From Prevotellaceae bacterium (lineage in GTDB: Bacteria > Bacteroidota > Bacteroidia > Bacteroidales > Bacteroidaceae), in contig JAQYPT010000015.1 in the NCBI GenBank assembly GCA_028726625.1, positions 1 to 64,000 on the forward strand: a stretch of DNA of 64,000 nucleotides. The letters are read 5' to 3'. The notes under the pieces are model-generated. The model did no database searches. It was not told the DNA's origin and was given only the letters and a program-made list of their open reading frames with translations. This document shows, in pieces, positions 54,541-63,198 of the stretch (the first letter of the stretch is position 1; each line of letters begins with the position of its first letter). Both the position numbers and the translations under genes were made by a program.

Positions 54541-54852
54541 ATGGAACAGGTAAGAGATTTGAATATGGAGGCTGACGATATGCAGGTGGTGCTGTCCGCT
54601 ATCAGCGGAGTAAGCAAGAGGATTAAGGAAGTGGCACAGACACACAAACCACTGTTTGGCGGTGAGCATTTCCTCACGGGCAAGGAGATATGCGAGCGGC
54701 TGTACATCAGCCCCCGCACCTTGCAGGACTATCGGGACAGAAGGATTATTCCCTACACGCAGTTTGCCGGGAAGATACTCTACAAGGCTTCGGACTTGGA
54801 GAGGGTGTTGGGTGAAAACTATAAAAGCCCTCATGCGAAGAATGAAGCATAA
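54541..54852 (+). CDS. MerR-like helix-turn-helix protein 2 (excisionase-like)
   Basis: 103 aa. An N-terminal helix (VVLSAISGVSKRIKEV) precedes the HTH_17 domain FLTGKEICERLYISPRTLQD, then RIIPYTQFAGKILYKASDLE. A tandem partner of the gene 11 bp upstream, so the two are one transcript. Together they probably control excision or mobilization of the element. No clear terminator follows. The 300 bp to the HU-like gene hold nothing I can name. Confidence 0.88.
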   Translation: MEQVRDLNMEADDMQVVLSAISGVSKRIKEVAQTHKPLFGGEHFLTGKEICERLYISPRTLQDYRDRRIIPYTQFAGKILYKASDLERVLGENYKSPHAKNEA

Positions 54853-55151
54853 CCCCCAATCGGTCATTTGCGTCATTGACTGATTTTGTCCGATTGTCGA
54901 GCAGATGACGGCAAGCGGACTAAAGCGGTAAGGAAGCATGACGGTAAAAACAAAGCCAAGTAATTGCGCCAAATGAACGATTGGGATAATGGAAATTCAC
55001 GAGTTTGTCTTCCCCTTATTCATCCGAACGGCAGATGCCATTTCAGGAGATGGTGTATGCCGTTTCCATTGCAGTAAAAAAACAACGGCGCAAGCCCTGT
55101 TTCCCAACAGGCCTTGCGCCACAAATTAAAGAGTTATATAAAATCACGCGG

Positions 55152-55631
55152 TTACGGGAGTGGATTCTCGCCACCGCCCGGAGGCGTTCCTGAGCCGTCG
55201 GGCTCGACCTTGCCTTTCCATTCCTCCCACTCGATGTCCATGTCGGAGAGTCCGCGCACGGCACGGCGGCCGCCGCCTGCGGCTCGTGTGCCACCTCCGC
55301 GGTAGCGGGTCTCGGGGATGAAGCGCACGCGCACGCCGTTGATGAGGGCGGCGGTCACTTCCTCCTCGGTGGCGACGCCGTTGCGCTCGGCCTGTGCCGT
55401 GAAGTAGAACGAGCCGATGCCGTCGAGCTTCACCGAGCGGCCCTGCGCCATGTAGTCGCCCATCACGCCGCCGAGGGCGGTGAGCACGGCGCGCACGTCG
55501 GCGGGGCTGACGGTCGACTCGGCGGCCACGCGCCTGGCCACCTGCTCCGTCGTGACGGCGGAGCCCACGAGAACGGACTTGGGATACCACTTGCCGTTCA
55601 CCTTCATTTTCACTTTCTTGTAAAAAGCCAT
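55152..55631 (-). CDS. HU/IHF-family DNA-binding protein
   Basis: 159 aa. Residues 1-110 are the Bacteroidetes HU-like form: MAFYKKVKMKVNGKWYPKSV, then SVKLDGIGSFYFTAQAERNG and FIPETRYRGGG. It bends DNA. The C-terminal 45 residues are Gly/Arg-rich, then acidic, not part of the core domain. The DNA here is strikingly GC-rich (about three-quarters G+C in the 60 bp from 55261), unlike the backbone. The gene is on the same strand as the fimbrillin gene and 228 bp downstream. Such HU genes often accompany surface-lipoprotein loci in Bacteroidales; whether they regulate them is unknown. Confidence 0.88.
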   Translation of the reverse strand: MAFYKKVKMKVNGKWYPKSVLVGSAVTTEQVARRVAAESTVSPADVRAVLTALGGVMGDYMAQGRSVKLDGIGSFYFTAQAERNGVATEEEVTAALINGVRVRFIPETRYRGGGTRAAGGGRRAVRGLSDMDIEWEEWKGKVEPDGSGTPPGGGENPLP

Positions 55632-55675
55632 AGTCTTGTTTGCCTGATGTCACGGAGGCGGCCTGGAGGCCTTGC

Positions 55676-55741
55676 TGACGGGTGTCGGACCTGTGCCTGA
55701 CGGGTGTCGGACCTGTCATTGGCCGTTGTCGGACTTGTCAC
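55676..55741. repeat. 22-nt tandem array 8 (GC-rich)
   Basis: Three units start at 55676, 55698 and 55720. TGACGGGTGTCGGACCTGT is identical in the first two units; the third keeps GTTGTCGGACTTGTC. The GTC-G-GAC centre is symmetric. It lies between the fimbrillin stop and the HU-like gene. The sequence is unlike the other arrays, but the 22-nt period is the same, even in this GC-rich DNA. Confidence 0.88.
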
Positions 55742-55823
55742 CGGCATGGCGAGCCGCCCTTCGCGACGGGTTAGTAAAATATATGTATCAATGCGTTATG
55801 CCTGCAAGGCCTTCTGCCGTTTT

Positions 55824-55849
55824 GCCGGGCGGAGACGGCTCCGCCCGGC
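55824..55849 (-). terminator. GC-rich hairpin just past the fimbrillin stop
   Basis: GCCGGGCGGAG (55824-55834) and CTCCGCCCGGC (55839-55849): perfect 11-bp stem, 4-nt loop, about 10 nt past the stop of the gene above. No T-run follows on the coding strand. It parallels the hairpin after the locus-1 lipoprotein. Confidence 0.75.
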
Positions 55850-55859
55850 TGTCACTTCA

Positions 55860-58703
55860 TCACTTGTCGGCCACGGGGCGCACGTTAAGCCCATCAGCCA
55901 TAAAATGATAACCTCTCGAATGAAAGCCTCCATAGTAAAATGTGAAGCAAGTAGCATGGGTCATGTCCATCGCGCAGGCTGACCAATAATATCCAATTTG
56001 GCCAGCTGATAAAGTTTCATAACCCTGATGGTTATAATAACCCATACCGATAAAAGTTACGGTAGCGTCGGGATTGGTGATCTTGTTGTTCAATATCCAG
56101 CGGAAGTTGTAGGGGATATAGTCGAAAGATTCGGACATGGGCATGTAGTTGCTTACCAAATAGTCGTAGGCCGTGCTCCACACACCACTGCCATTGACTT
56201 CCTCCGCTGTTGCGCCAGTACCCAGGTCGTCTACATTTCCCTTATTATTGCTAAAGCCGGTGGTGGCGTTTGGGGCAGGCATCTTGAAGCCGGCGGGGCA
56301 GGGGTCGTAGACGGTCTTGACGACGGGCTCGTCGTTGAAGGCATCCATATGGACACCAAGATTGAGTTTATTGATGTGGTCCATCGACCAGAGGTTGACG
56401 CAGAGAGTGTCAGCATAAACCAAATCACTTTTGCCATAAATATTTTCATTTCTAAAGTACGTCCCGGGATGCTGGATATACTCCTGGGGGGGGAGACCAT
56501 TGGTGGAAAACTCCTTCATGGTGAAGGAGCCGTCACTCACCGACTTGACACCCGGCATGGCGTCCTTGCGCCCGAACTGGTAGAATGTGGAGGATACCTC
56601 CTGTATGGCGCCGGGATTCTGCCTGATGTCGATGTATGCGGACTGCGGCGCGCCGGCAATGGTCTGCTCCACCCTGACACGGGCAACGCGGGGCTTGACG
56701 GAGGCAGAGCCCAGCCATCGGCGATAGGCGAAGCCGAGGGTCTGCTTGGTGAAGTCGTAGGTGTGGCCCTGATAGTTCGTGCAGGGAATGGTGGTGAGCA
56801 CGTCGTCATGGTCGAACCACAGGTGCCATGACCACATGACGGTGCCCGAGGCGTTCTTGACGGCGATGACGGCGTTGCCGTTCCTGATCTTGTCGGCAGG
56901 AACGTGGAAGTTGAGACAGGAGCTGGCTCCATTGACGGTCACGGACAGGTTGTCCACGATGCCGCTCTGGTCGGTCCACACGATGCTGGCCTGCGTGGCA
57001 GGGTTGTCCTTGTTCTGCACGTTGATGTAGGCAGAGCTGATGTCTTTGCCGGCGTGGTCCTTGAATCTCCTGAGAACGCCGGGCTGGGTGTTGGAGGTCA
57101 TGTAGGCGTGGCTGTTGACCTGCCCGGCGGTGACGGCGTTGCCGTAGACCAGCGGGATGCTGTAGTAGCCCGGGGCTGAGACGAGGTAGCTGTTGGCGGT
57201 GTTGCGCGGCGTGGTCCTGCCCTTGAAGTCGTGCAGGGAGAGGTCGTAGGGCGCGCCTGCGGAGCCTCTCTGCGCGGCTTCCTGCAACACCTTGTTGTAA
57301 AGTGCCAGGCTGTCGACGAAGTTCTGGGCGATGGTGCTGGTGCCGCTCAGGGCCACCGTGCCGCCTTCGCCGCTCTCCATCGACAGGGCGGTGAGCCATT
57401 TGGGCTTGGTTGTGGTCTCCTTTCCGAATGTTTTGCCGTCGTCGGTGCTTTCCTGATAGCCCACGACCTTCCATGCCACGGGCTGCTGCGTGCCGGTGGC
57501 GGGATCGCGGCGGTAGCTCTGCACGGTGTAGGCTCCGGTCGCGGTGGCATCGTAGTATGCGGCGGCGGGACTGGTCGTTGTCAGCACGTATTCCCATGTG
57601 GAGTTGTTCTCGGAGAGGGCGTAGGTCTTGGTGGTTCCGGGCTTCCACGTGCCGGCGAGGCTGGCGGTGATGTCCGTGCCGTCGGAGAACTCCACGTAGA
57701 CGCTCACGCCCTGAAGGGGCTGGGGTATCATGTAGAAGGTGTAGTTGTCGCCGTTGTTGCCCATGATGACTTGGTTCACGGCCTTCGAGGTGCTCACGCT
57801 GAGCCCCGAGAGGGTGAAGGTCTGCGGTGCCTGCAGGTTGTCCCACCGGGCGCCGTCTCCGCCGGCTTCGGCGGAAAGCGTGTAGCGTCCCCTGCTCATG
57901 GCGTTGCGTATCTCGACCTTGGTGATGGTCTTGTTCCACGACAGGTTCTGGCCCACCTTGAATCGCACGGCGGTGAGGGCGTGGCGGAAGGCGAGGTTGG
58001 CCGTGGGGGCTACATACTGCGTGGCGTAGTGCACGAGGCCCGAGCAGGCGGTCATGAGGTCCTTCTGCTTCTTCACGTCCGTCTCCGCCTCGAAGTCGAC
58101 GTAGGGTGTGCCGCCATGGCTTTCGGGCGAGAGGACCAGCTTGGCATAGCCGTCCGTCACCTGCGGACTGACGGCGAAGAAGCGGGCGAAGGGCTGGTCG
58201 AACGCCCAGAGCACGGGCTGCGCGAGCGTGCCGTCGGGCTTGGTCTCGCGGTTGTAGAACCATGGGGTTGTACCGATGGTGGCGGCGGTGGCGCCGCGGT
58301 AGGCGGTGGTCGAGAAGTTGCCCAGTGTGGCGGTGGTGGTGATGTTGGCACGGGTCGGCGCGCCGGCCGGCCTTACGGGGTTAGTGCCGGCCACGGTGGT
58401 CTCGATGAGGCAGGCGTTGCCGTCACCGCCCTGCACGGGGAGCTTCTGCACGGTGAGGTCCTCGGGCGTGAGGTCCTGCTGGGCGAGGCTTTCGGCGAAG
58501 GCGGCACGGGTCGGCGCGCCGGCCGGCTGCCGCGCATCATACTGCGCGTCGCTCACATTGAAACTTACGGCTGTGCCGCGGTCGCCCTTAGTGTCTGAGG
58601 CGATGTCGTCGTCGGCACACGAGGCCAGCGACAGCCCGACGATGCAGGCTAAGGAAAGGAGCGTCGGCCGGACGCTCTTTCCGGGGAAAAATCTGATGTC
58701 CAT
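55860..58703 (-). CDS. Large fimbrillin-like lipoprotein (surface locus 2)
   Basis: 947 aa from MDIRFFPGKSVRPTLLSLAC, with lipobox LSLASC near residue 28. Residues 40-410 are fimbrillin-like, with NLAFRHALTAVRFKVGQNL and RGRYTLSAEAGGDGARWDN. Residues 410-780 are further beta domains, and about 780-947 are a FISUMP-like end: VKTVYDPCPAGFKMPAPN, then IGYYWSACAMDM and ADGLNVRPVADK. It is anchored in the outer membrane by lipid, probably a pilus or adhesin subunit. The final region resembles that of the locus-1 protein, but its codons lack the NNC run. A longer frame to 58778 overlaps the small peptide gene and is not used. Confidence 0.82.
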   Translation of the reverse strand: MDIRFFPGKSVRPTLLSLACIVGLSLASCADDDIASDTKGDRGTAVSFNVSDAQYDARQPAGAPTRAAFAESLAQQDLTPEDLTVQKLPVQGGDGNACLIETTVAGTNPVRPAGAPTRANITTTATLGNFSTTAYRGATAATIGTTPWFYNRETKPDGTLAQPVLWAFDQPFARFFAVSPQVTDGYAKLVLSPESHGGTPYVDFEAETDVKKQKDLMTACSGLVHYATQYVAPTANLAFRHALTAVRFKVGQNLSWNKTITKVEIRNAMSRGRYTLSAEAGGDGARWDNLQAPQTFTLSGLSVSTSKAVNQVIMGNNGDNYTFYMIPQPLQGVSVYVEFSDGTDITASLAGTWKPGTTKTYALSENNSTWEYVLTTTSPAAAYYDATATGAYTVQSYRRDPATGTQQPVAWKVVGYQESTDDGKTFGKETTTKPKWLTALSMESGEGGTVALSGTSTIAQNFVDSLALYNKVLQEAAQRGSAGAPYDLSLHDFKGRTTPRNTANSYLVSAPGYYSIPLVYGNAVTAGQVNSHAYMTSNTQPGVLRRFKDHAGKDISSAYINVQNKDNPATQASIVWTDQSGIVDNLSVTVNGASSCLNFHVPADKIRNGNAVIAVKNASGTVMWSWHLWFDHDDVLTTIPCTNYQGHTYDFTKQTLGFAYRRWLGSASVKPRVARVRVEQTIAGAPQSAYIDIRQNPGAIQEVSSTFYQFGRKDAMPGVKSVSDGSFTMKEFSTNGLPPQEYIQHPGTYFRNENIYGKSDLVYADTLCVNLWSMDHINKLNLGVHMDAFNDEPVVKTVYDPCPAGFKMPAPNATTGFSNNKGNVDDLGTGATAEEVNGSGVWSTAYDYLVSNYMPMSESFDYIPYNFRWILNNKITNPDATVTFIGMGYYNHQGYETLSAGQIGYYWSACAMDMTHATCFTFYYGGFHSRGYHFMADGLNVRPVADK

Positions 58704-58737
58704 TCTTTTTCGTTTTAACTTGTTTTCCACTCGTTTT

Positions 58738-58959
58738 CTACTCTGCCATGTCATCCCACAAGCCGAACCGTTTTGCACCGGAGAGATCGGTGTCTTCGTT
58801 GTCCTCGTCGGGGTCGATCACGATGGGGGTTGTTCCTGCGGCCGGACTGGCGGCCAGCATGCTGCTTTCGCTGCTGACGGTCATTGTCTCGCAGCAGGGG
58901 GTGACATAGGGGTGTCTCTTGTTTTCTTTCATTTCCATCTTGTTTTCTTTCATTTTCAA
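58738..58959 (-). CDS. 73-aa peptide of the Y-x-x-P...AASP type (locus 2)
   Basis: 73 residues from ATG 58959. It begins with a repeated start MKMKENK MEMKENK: the DNA word ATGAAAGAAAACAAG occurs twice, so translation could begin at either copy. The core is YVTP...MTVSSESSMLAASP, the tail acidic (DPDEDNEDTDLSG) and ends LWDDMAE. It matches the 57-aa peptide of locus 1 in Y-x-x-P, the MTV/FSV segment, S-x-x-AASP and the Asp/Pro tail. There is no signal peptide. It lies 34 bp upstream of the fimbrillin gene and about 200 nt downstream of the (TC)17 tract. Confidence 0.78.
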   Translation of the reverse strand: MKMKENKMEMKENKRHPYVTPCCETMTVSSESSMLAASPAAGTTPIVIDPDEDNEDTDLSGAKRFGLWDDMAE

Positions 58960-59157
58960 TTGTATTTTTTAATTGTGTTCTGTGTGATTGCAAGGAGGGG
59001 GATGCCGTGTTCCTGTCAGGGCTTCGCGTGCGGAAGCGGCGGGCACGGCTGAACGGGGCAGTGGAAACTCCGGGGAGCCCTTTGCCCAAGGGGTTGCGCG
59101 GGGGGCGCCTCGCGCGCGTATGCGAGAAGATTTTGGGATGACGTTACGCCGGTAGCG

Positions 59158-59226
<69 letters not shown>

Positions 59227-59241
59227 CTGACGACAAATTTA

Positions 59242-59263
59242 CAGGAAAAAGCGATTTTTCCTG
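59242..59263 (-). terminator. 9-4-9 hairpin downstream of the PIN gene
   Basis: CAGGAAAAA (59242-59250)/TTTTTCCTG (59255-59263), GCGA loop, perfect 9-bp stem with an A/T-rich base, 219 nt past the PIN stop. It may end that transcript or be part of the locus-2 control region, as locus 1 also has a second hairpin upstream of its tract element. Confidence 0.6.
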
Positions 59264-59481
59264 CATTGCGCCTACACCTTTATGATATAAGGAAATCTGC
59301 CGTGAATGGGTATGTCTCTCTAATACGTTCAATGACTGATAATTAGGATTTGGGTGCAAAGGTAGTTAAAGTTTCCGAAACTTGCAAGAAAAAACGGAAA
59401 TAGATGTGGAAATGGCGTGTAAACGAAGCAAACGAATGCATACTCGATATAGATAACATGCCTATTTTGGCATCGCTTCCG

Positions 59482-60048
59482 TTATTTGAGCGACTTTATT
59501 TCTACGGTCAATTCATTTTCGTGTTGCTTAAAAAACTCCACAGTATCAACTGTCGCGATATCCAGCATTTTGCATATAAGAGGTATCTTCTTGAAAAGTT
59601 TACCATCGTTCTGGTTAAGACTTTCCTCGGTAAGAATCTGAACAGGTTCTATATTGTTCTTTTCTTGCATCGCATACACTATCATTGTGCAATCAGTACT
59701 TCGGACATACGCTTCTCGCTCATTCTGGTATGCGTCCTCATCACCTTGAAGTTTGAGTTTTTTATAGGCTCTATCAACAAAATTGTTGTCAAGCATATTG
59801 TAAAACCTTTGGGATGGAATTAAGCCCGTAGTAGAATGTACGAACTTCTTGTCTTGTAGGCACTTGAATGTATTATACGCGATTCCTTGAGAAACATTTC
59901 TGATTTCTCCTACCACTTTATCCAAGAGAATTAGCGAGCCATTCTTCAATTCTTTTCCCAGAAAAGCCCCTAATGCATCAGTACTGTCGAAGGGATGATA
60001 GGACTGAGCCATACGGACTAAGGATGATGTATCTGCTATTGTCCTCAT
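59482..60048 (-). CDS. PIN-domain (DUF4411) protein, probable toxin
   Basis: 188 aa. It begins MRTIADTSSLVRMAQSYHPF, the DUF4411 start in which the first acidic residue of a PIN nuclease follows a hydrophobic strand (IADTSSL). ILLDKVVGEI is the second acidic strand, and ARSTDCTMIVYA-type text (RSTDCTMIVYA) holds the third. It is a predicted RNase. It overlaps the upstream ImmA/IrrE gene by 4 bp. DUF4411 genes coupled to ImmA-type genes are a recognised predicted toxin-antitoxin pair, so it probably stabilises the element. Confidence 0.82.
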   Translation of the reverse strand: MRTIADTSSLVRMAQSYHPFDSTDALGAFLGKELKNGSLILLDKVVGEIRNVSQGIAYNTFKCLQDKKFVHSTTGLIPSQRFYNMLDNNFVDRAYKKLKLQGDEDAYQNEREAYVRSTDCTMIVYAMQEKNNIEPVQILTEESLNQNDGKLFKKIPLICKMLDIATVDTVEFFKQHENELTVEIKSLK

Positions 60049-61217
60049 TGGTATCTGAATTCATTTATTTCCGTAGGTTTGATATTCATAACCTTACAGT
60101 ATTCCTGTTCTCCTATCACTCCTGATGACAAGGCTACGGAAAAAACATCCTTTATAATTTCTGCCCTTATCGGCTGTGGATTTCTCCCCTGTACTTCAAT
60201 GCCATTAGCCTTATCTTGTTCTTTTTGAATGGCTTCCCTTTGTAGTCTCTGTTGCCATTTCTCCTCCATTTCCTCCTTGATATTCAGGTAAGAAGTGTAT
60301 GATAATTTATTTTGAATGAGCAGATTTGTAAAAATAGCCAAGCGACTAAGATTTGTTTCCTTGGATATTTGTTTTACCAGCTCATGACCATAATCGTTTT
60401 GAGCATTGAACATAGTTATCTTATCCAGCAATTCTGCCTTTTCCTTACCGAGTAGCAAGAAATAGGCAAAAGTATTGCACCATTTTTCCACTGCGGAAAT
60501 TGGAACATCCTGATGAGATAGTTTTGTGACATCCACTTCTTCTATTTCTTCCTGATTGAGCAGATAGTGCCCAAGTTCATGGGCAAGTGTAAAAATCTCC
60601 CTGCTGAAAGATTCCTGCATTCTCCTTAGTACAATGGCATTGGGGCTCAGATAAAAACCATCTACATTAGCCTTTTCCTTCTTGTTTTTTACATCCACAA
60701 ACTCAAATACGAATACATTCTGGTCGCCAAGTTTGTTGATGAAGTTCTTGAGAAAATCGCGTTTGTTGTCTGTAAAAGCAGGAAGTACTTGCTCACGCAG
60801 GGAAAAAGCCACCTCACGGGGATTGGCAGAAAGTTTCGTTATCGGTAATTTTCTTTTTAACGTTACATCCGAGAGTTTGGAAATGGTGTTCAAGCGGGTC
60901 TTTAAATCTTCAAACTCTCTTACTCTTTGCCTTGAACCTAAATTCAACTCTGTTCCAAATGTGGTCTTTCTGAAGAACACACTTACGCTCTTTCTTTTCT
61001 CCGGCGTAGCAGGATCTGCATAATAGAATAAGCCTTTCTGGAAGACCCTATCTACACGTTTCAATACATTCAATGGGATGCGGTCGCGATAAACATCTTC
61101 CCATGTAAAGGGCTTCTTCAAGCCTTCTGTGGCAACGCACATAAATTCATCTACCGTCATTTTATATAAGGACAGCAGATACTTGATGCGTTCTTTGTTT
61201 ATTGATACAAATTCCAC
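60045..61217 (-). CDS. ImmA/IrrE metallopeptidase with N-terminal HTH-like part, probable antitoxin
   Basis: 390 aa. Residues 1-60 resemble the XRE-like leader of this family (KERIKYLLSLYKMTVDEFM). The zinc peptidase domain carries LAHELGHYLLNQEEIEEVD. The frame extends to a TTG at 61253, but that codon lies inside a -7 box (TAACTTTG, 61251-61258), so the start must be downstream; GTG 61217 (VEFVSINKER) gives the usual family start. It overlaps the PIN gene by 4 bp. In such pairs the peptidase/HTH protein usually represses the operon and neutralises the PIN toxin. Confidence 0.82.
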   Translation of the reverse strand: MEFVSINKERIKYLLSLYKMTVDEFMCVATEGLKKPFTWEDVYRDRIPLNVLKRVDRVFQKGLFYYADPATPEKRKSVSVFFRKTTFGTELNLGSRQRVREFEDLKTRLNTISKLSDVTLKRKLPITKLSANPREVAFSLREQVLPAFTDNKRDFLKNFINKLGDQNVFVFEFVDVKNKKEKANVDGFYLSPNAIVLRRMQESFSREIFTLAHELGHYLLNQEEIEEVDVTKLSHQDVPISAVEKWCNTFAYFLLLGKEKAELLDKITMFNAQNDYGHELVKQISKETNLSRLAIFTNLLIQNKLSYTSYLNIKEEMEEKWQQRLQREAIQKEQDKANGIEVQGRNPQPIRAEIIKDVFSVALSSGVIGEQEYCKVMNIKPTEINEFRYQ

Positions 61218-61477
61218 AGTTGACACTTCCTCCCTGTAGGTTTTATGTTGCAAAGTTAAGTAAAATTGGCTTTATAGCCAAGCATTTACCTCAAATAATA
61301 GTCATCTTGCTTCTTTTTCTTATCATATTTATCTACTGATGTAGCATGTAGTCATTCCGTAGTAATGAGGGGATGCTATTCCTTGACTACACACCAATCC
61401 TTTTCTTTCACCGTATTATCCCTTATTGTAGTAATGCAGTAAGATATAATCGGTGAAAGAAAAAGGGAGTATTATTA
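61218..61477. other. Repeat-bearing gap between the TA module and the integrase operon
   Basis: CCTTTTCTTTCACCG (61399-61413) and CGGTGAAAGAAAAAGG (61451-61466) form an imperfect long inverted repeat. GTAGTAATG occurs at 61352 and 61429. TGTAGTCA/TGACTACA pairs near 61346 and 61384. A similar word CGGTGAAAGAAAGG lies at 63221 inside the second recombinase. The stretch could contain recombination or regulatory sites; no gene seen. Confidence 0.5.
61251..61281 (-). promoter_or_regulatory. ImmA/PIN promoter with operator-like dyad
   Basis: -7 TAACTTTG (plus CAAAGTTA 61251-61258) and a perfect 6-4-6 inverted repeat TTGGCT/AGCCAA at 61266-61281, directly in the -7/-33 spacer. The position would suit autorepression by the HTH part of the ImmA protein. 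Confidence 0.7.
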
Positions 61478-61894
61478 TCAATTATCAGTGTTCCCCATTA
61501 GGAATATTGGTGTTATGGTAGCCGCCGGTCGTTGCATCTTATGGCAGACATACTTTCTGAACAAATGCGCCCCCGTACTGTCCAACTGAAAGGAGAGGGC
61601 AATGATTATTGGAAGCGGATAGAGCGGTGCATAACCCTTGATTTGTCCATTCATGATGATTTCTTCCCCACCTGCACCCCTTTCATCGGGATGCAGGTCG
61701 GAAGATTTCATTATTATTTGAAGTCTATGATTGAGCTTCTTCCATGTTACCCCGAAGAACCTCGCAAGTTCTCCCTCCTTCATGGAAATCTCGCCTTTAC
61801 CTTTTTGGATAACCTGCATATTGCTACCCCAATCAAAGTAACTGCGCTGATTCTCCGTGCTGGTCTTCGTTTTTGGTTTATAGTTCGTATTCAT
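61478..61894 (-). CDS. RhuM-like small DNA-binding protein
   Basis: 138 aa. The middle part (GELARFFGVTWKKLNHRLQI, then PLPIIIALSFQLDSTGAHLF) follows the pattern of the N-terminal domain of RhuM-family proteins: a helix-turn-helix-like selector followed by an IIA-x-x-F-x-x-S core. Its ATG overlaps the integrase stop by 4 bp (61891-61894), so it is translated with the integrases. It is commonly found next to tyrosine recombinases in Bacteroidales elements and may regulate excision. The function is not established. Confidence 0.62.
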   Translation of the reverse strand: MNTNYKPKTKTSTENQRSYFDWGSNMQVIQKGKGEISMKEGELARFFGVTWKKLNHRLQIIMKSSDLHPDERGAGGEEIIMNGQIKGYAPLYPLPIIIALSFQLDSTGAHLFRKYVCHKMQRPAATITPIFLMGNTDN

Positions 61895-63186
61895 GCCGTT
61901 TCCTCCTTTTTACATGTTGTAATACCCGAAAGTTCACAAACCTCTCTCTCCGTAATGTCTCTCTTCATTGCCGATTGTTTGGCAATTAGCCTGTCCATAT
62001 CCTCAGAAATCTTGTTGTCCGTTACCTGCGCATATATCTGCGTGCTTGATATGGAAGCGTGTCCCATCATCTTGGCTATGCTCTCAATGGGTATTCCTGC
62101 GCTCAGGCTCATCGTACCGAAAGTGTGGCGAGCAACATGGTACGACAATCTCTGTCTGATACCGCAAGCCTTGCCCACGATGCACAGGTTCTTGCCCATC
62201 ACGCTACGGCCGCAATGCGGTTGGAAGACAAGGCTGTCACCTTTTTCTTTCACAGTCTGCTGTTCTTCGTTTTCTGCCTGCGCGCTCCTGTAATGGCTGA
62301 TGATGGCTTCCGCTATGGGATGCAGCGGTACAATGAACTCAACCTTTGTCTTCTGACGCTTCTTGCGGATATACTTCCGCCCATTCGCTGCCGTTTGGAT
62401 ATGGCTGTATTCCAATTTTTCCATATCAGCGATAGCCATACCTGTGAAGCATGAAAAGACAAACATCAGCCGTGCCAACTCTGCTTCCCTGTCATTCATC
62501 TTCATTGCCATAAGTTTCATTACATCGCTTTTCTGCAGGAAGCGTATTCTCTTTTCCTCCTTCTCATACTTGGTGTTCTCAAAGGGATTGCAACGGATTA
62601 TTCTTTGGCTCACTGCCCTAAACGTCAGTCGGTTCAGCCAACAAAGGTAACGATTGATGGTCGATGCGGCATATTCACGCTTCTTCAAGAAGAAACGGAA
62701 CTCCTCGAACATCTCCTCTGTGATGGAAGTAATGGGTATATCCTCGTTTCCTCTGTCATTGACAAACTCCGTGAGCATCTTGTCTGAGTAATACAGGTTC
62801 TGATAAGTTCCTACTGCCTTTGACTTACCTACTGACTCTTTGACGGATTGCAGTTCCGCCTTGCTCATGGCAAGGAGCGTTGTTGGATTAGTGGCAATGC
62901 CTTGCAAGCGGTTCTTGATAAGTTCCACGCTAACTACTCCGTCCCTCGTTAGTATGTCCCGATAGGTTTTCTCTACCAATTCCCTGAACTCATTGATTCT
63001 TTTGTTGGTCTTTCTATTGGTTGTCAAACCTTGTTTAGCGTTCCACCTGGAGGGCTGGCACTCTTCGCCTGTGGTAATAGTTATGTTCTTTCCATCTATT
63101 GTGATACGGCAGAGAATGGTAGTATTGCCGTCTGCCTTTGTTTTCTGTCTGTTGATATAGAACAGTATCTTGAATGTACTTCTCAT
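61891..63186 (-). CDS. Tyrosine recombinase (integrase) 1
   Basis: 431 aa. An arm-binding N-terminal domain (KILFYINRQKTKADGNTTIL), a core-binding SAM-like domain (residues 110-200), and a catalytic domain with HVARHTFGTMSLSAGIPIE (H-x-x-R), GHASISSTQIYAQV (H...Y). The first catalytic arginine is replaced: SCFTGMAIADMEKL in place of the usual TGLR-x-x-D, as in the IntDOT-type enzymes of Bacteroides. Second of two recombinases, 12 bp apart, overlapping the RhuM-like gene downstream. Confidence 0.93.
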   Translation of the reverse strand: MRSTFKILFYINRQKTKADGNTTILCRITIDGKNITITTGEECQPSRWNAKQGLTTNRKTNKRINEFRELVEKTYRDILTRDGVVSVELIKNRLQGIATNPTTLLAMSKAELQSVKESVGKSKAVGTYQNLYYSDKMLTEFVNDRGNEDIPITSITEEMFEEFRFFLKKREYAASTINRYLCWLNRLTFRAVSQRIIRCNPFENTKYEKEEKRIRFLQKSDVMKLMAMKMNDREAELARLMFVFSCFTGMAIADMEKLEYSHIQTAANGRKYIRKKRQKTKVEFIVPLHPIAEAIISHYRSAQAENEEQQTVKEKGDSLVFQPHCGRSVMGKNLCIVGKACGIRQRLSYHVARHTFGTMSLSAGIPIESIAKMMGHASISSTQIYAQVTDNKISEDMDRLIAKQSAMKRDITEREVCELSGITTCKKEETA

Positions 63187-63198
63187 AATGGTCGTCTT

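Noticed and set aside
56806..58263. 485-aa frame in another phase of the fimbrillin gene
   Set aside because: A by-product of high GC, with Arg/His/Pro-rich text and no domains; the annotated frame has a lipobox and fimbrillin pattern.
57231..58598. 455-aa frame antisense to the fimbrillin gene
   Set aside because: It results from GC-rich third positions; Gly/Val/His-rich text without family resemblance.
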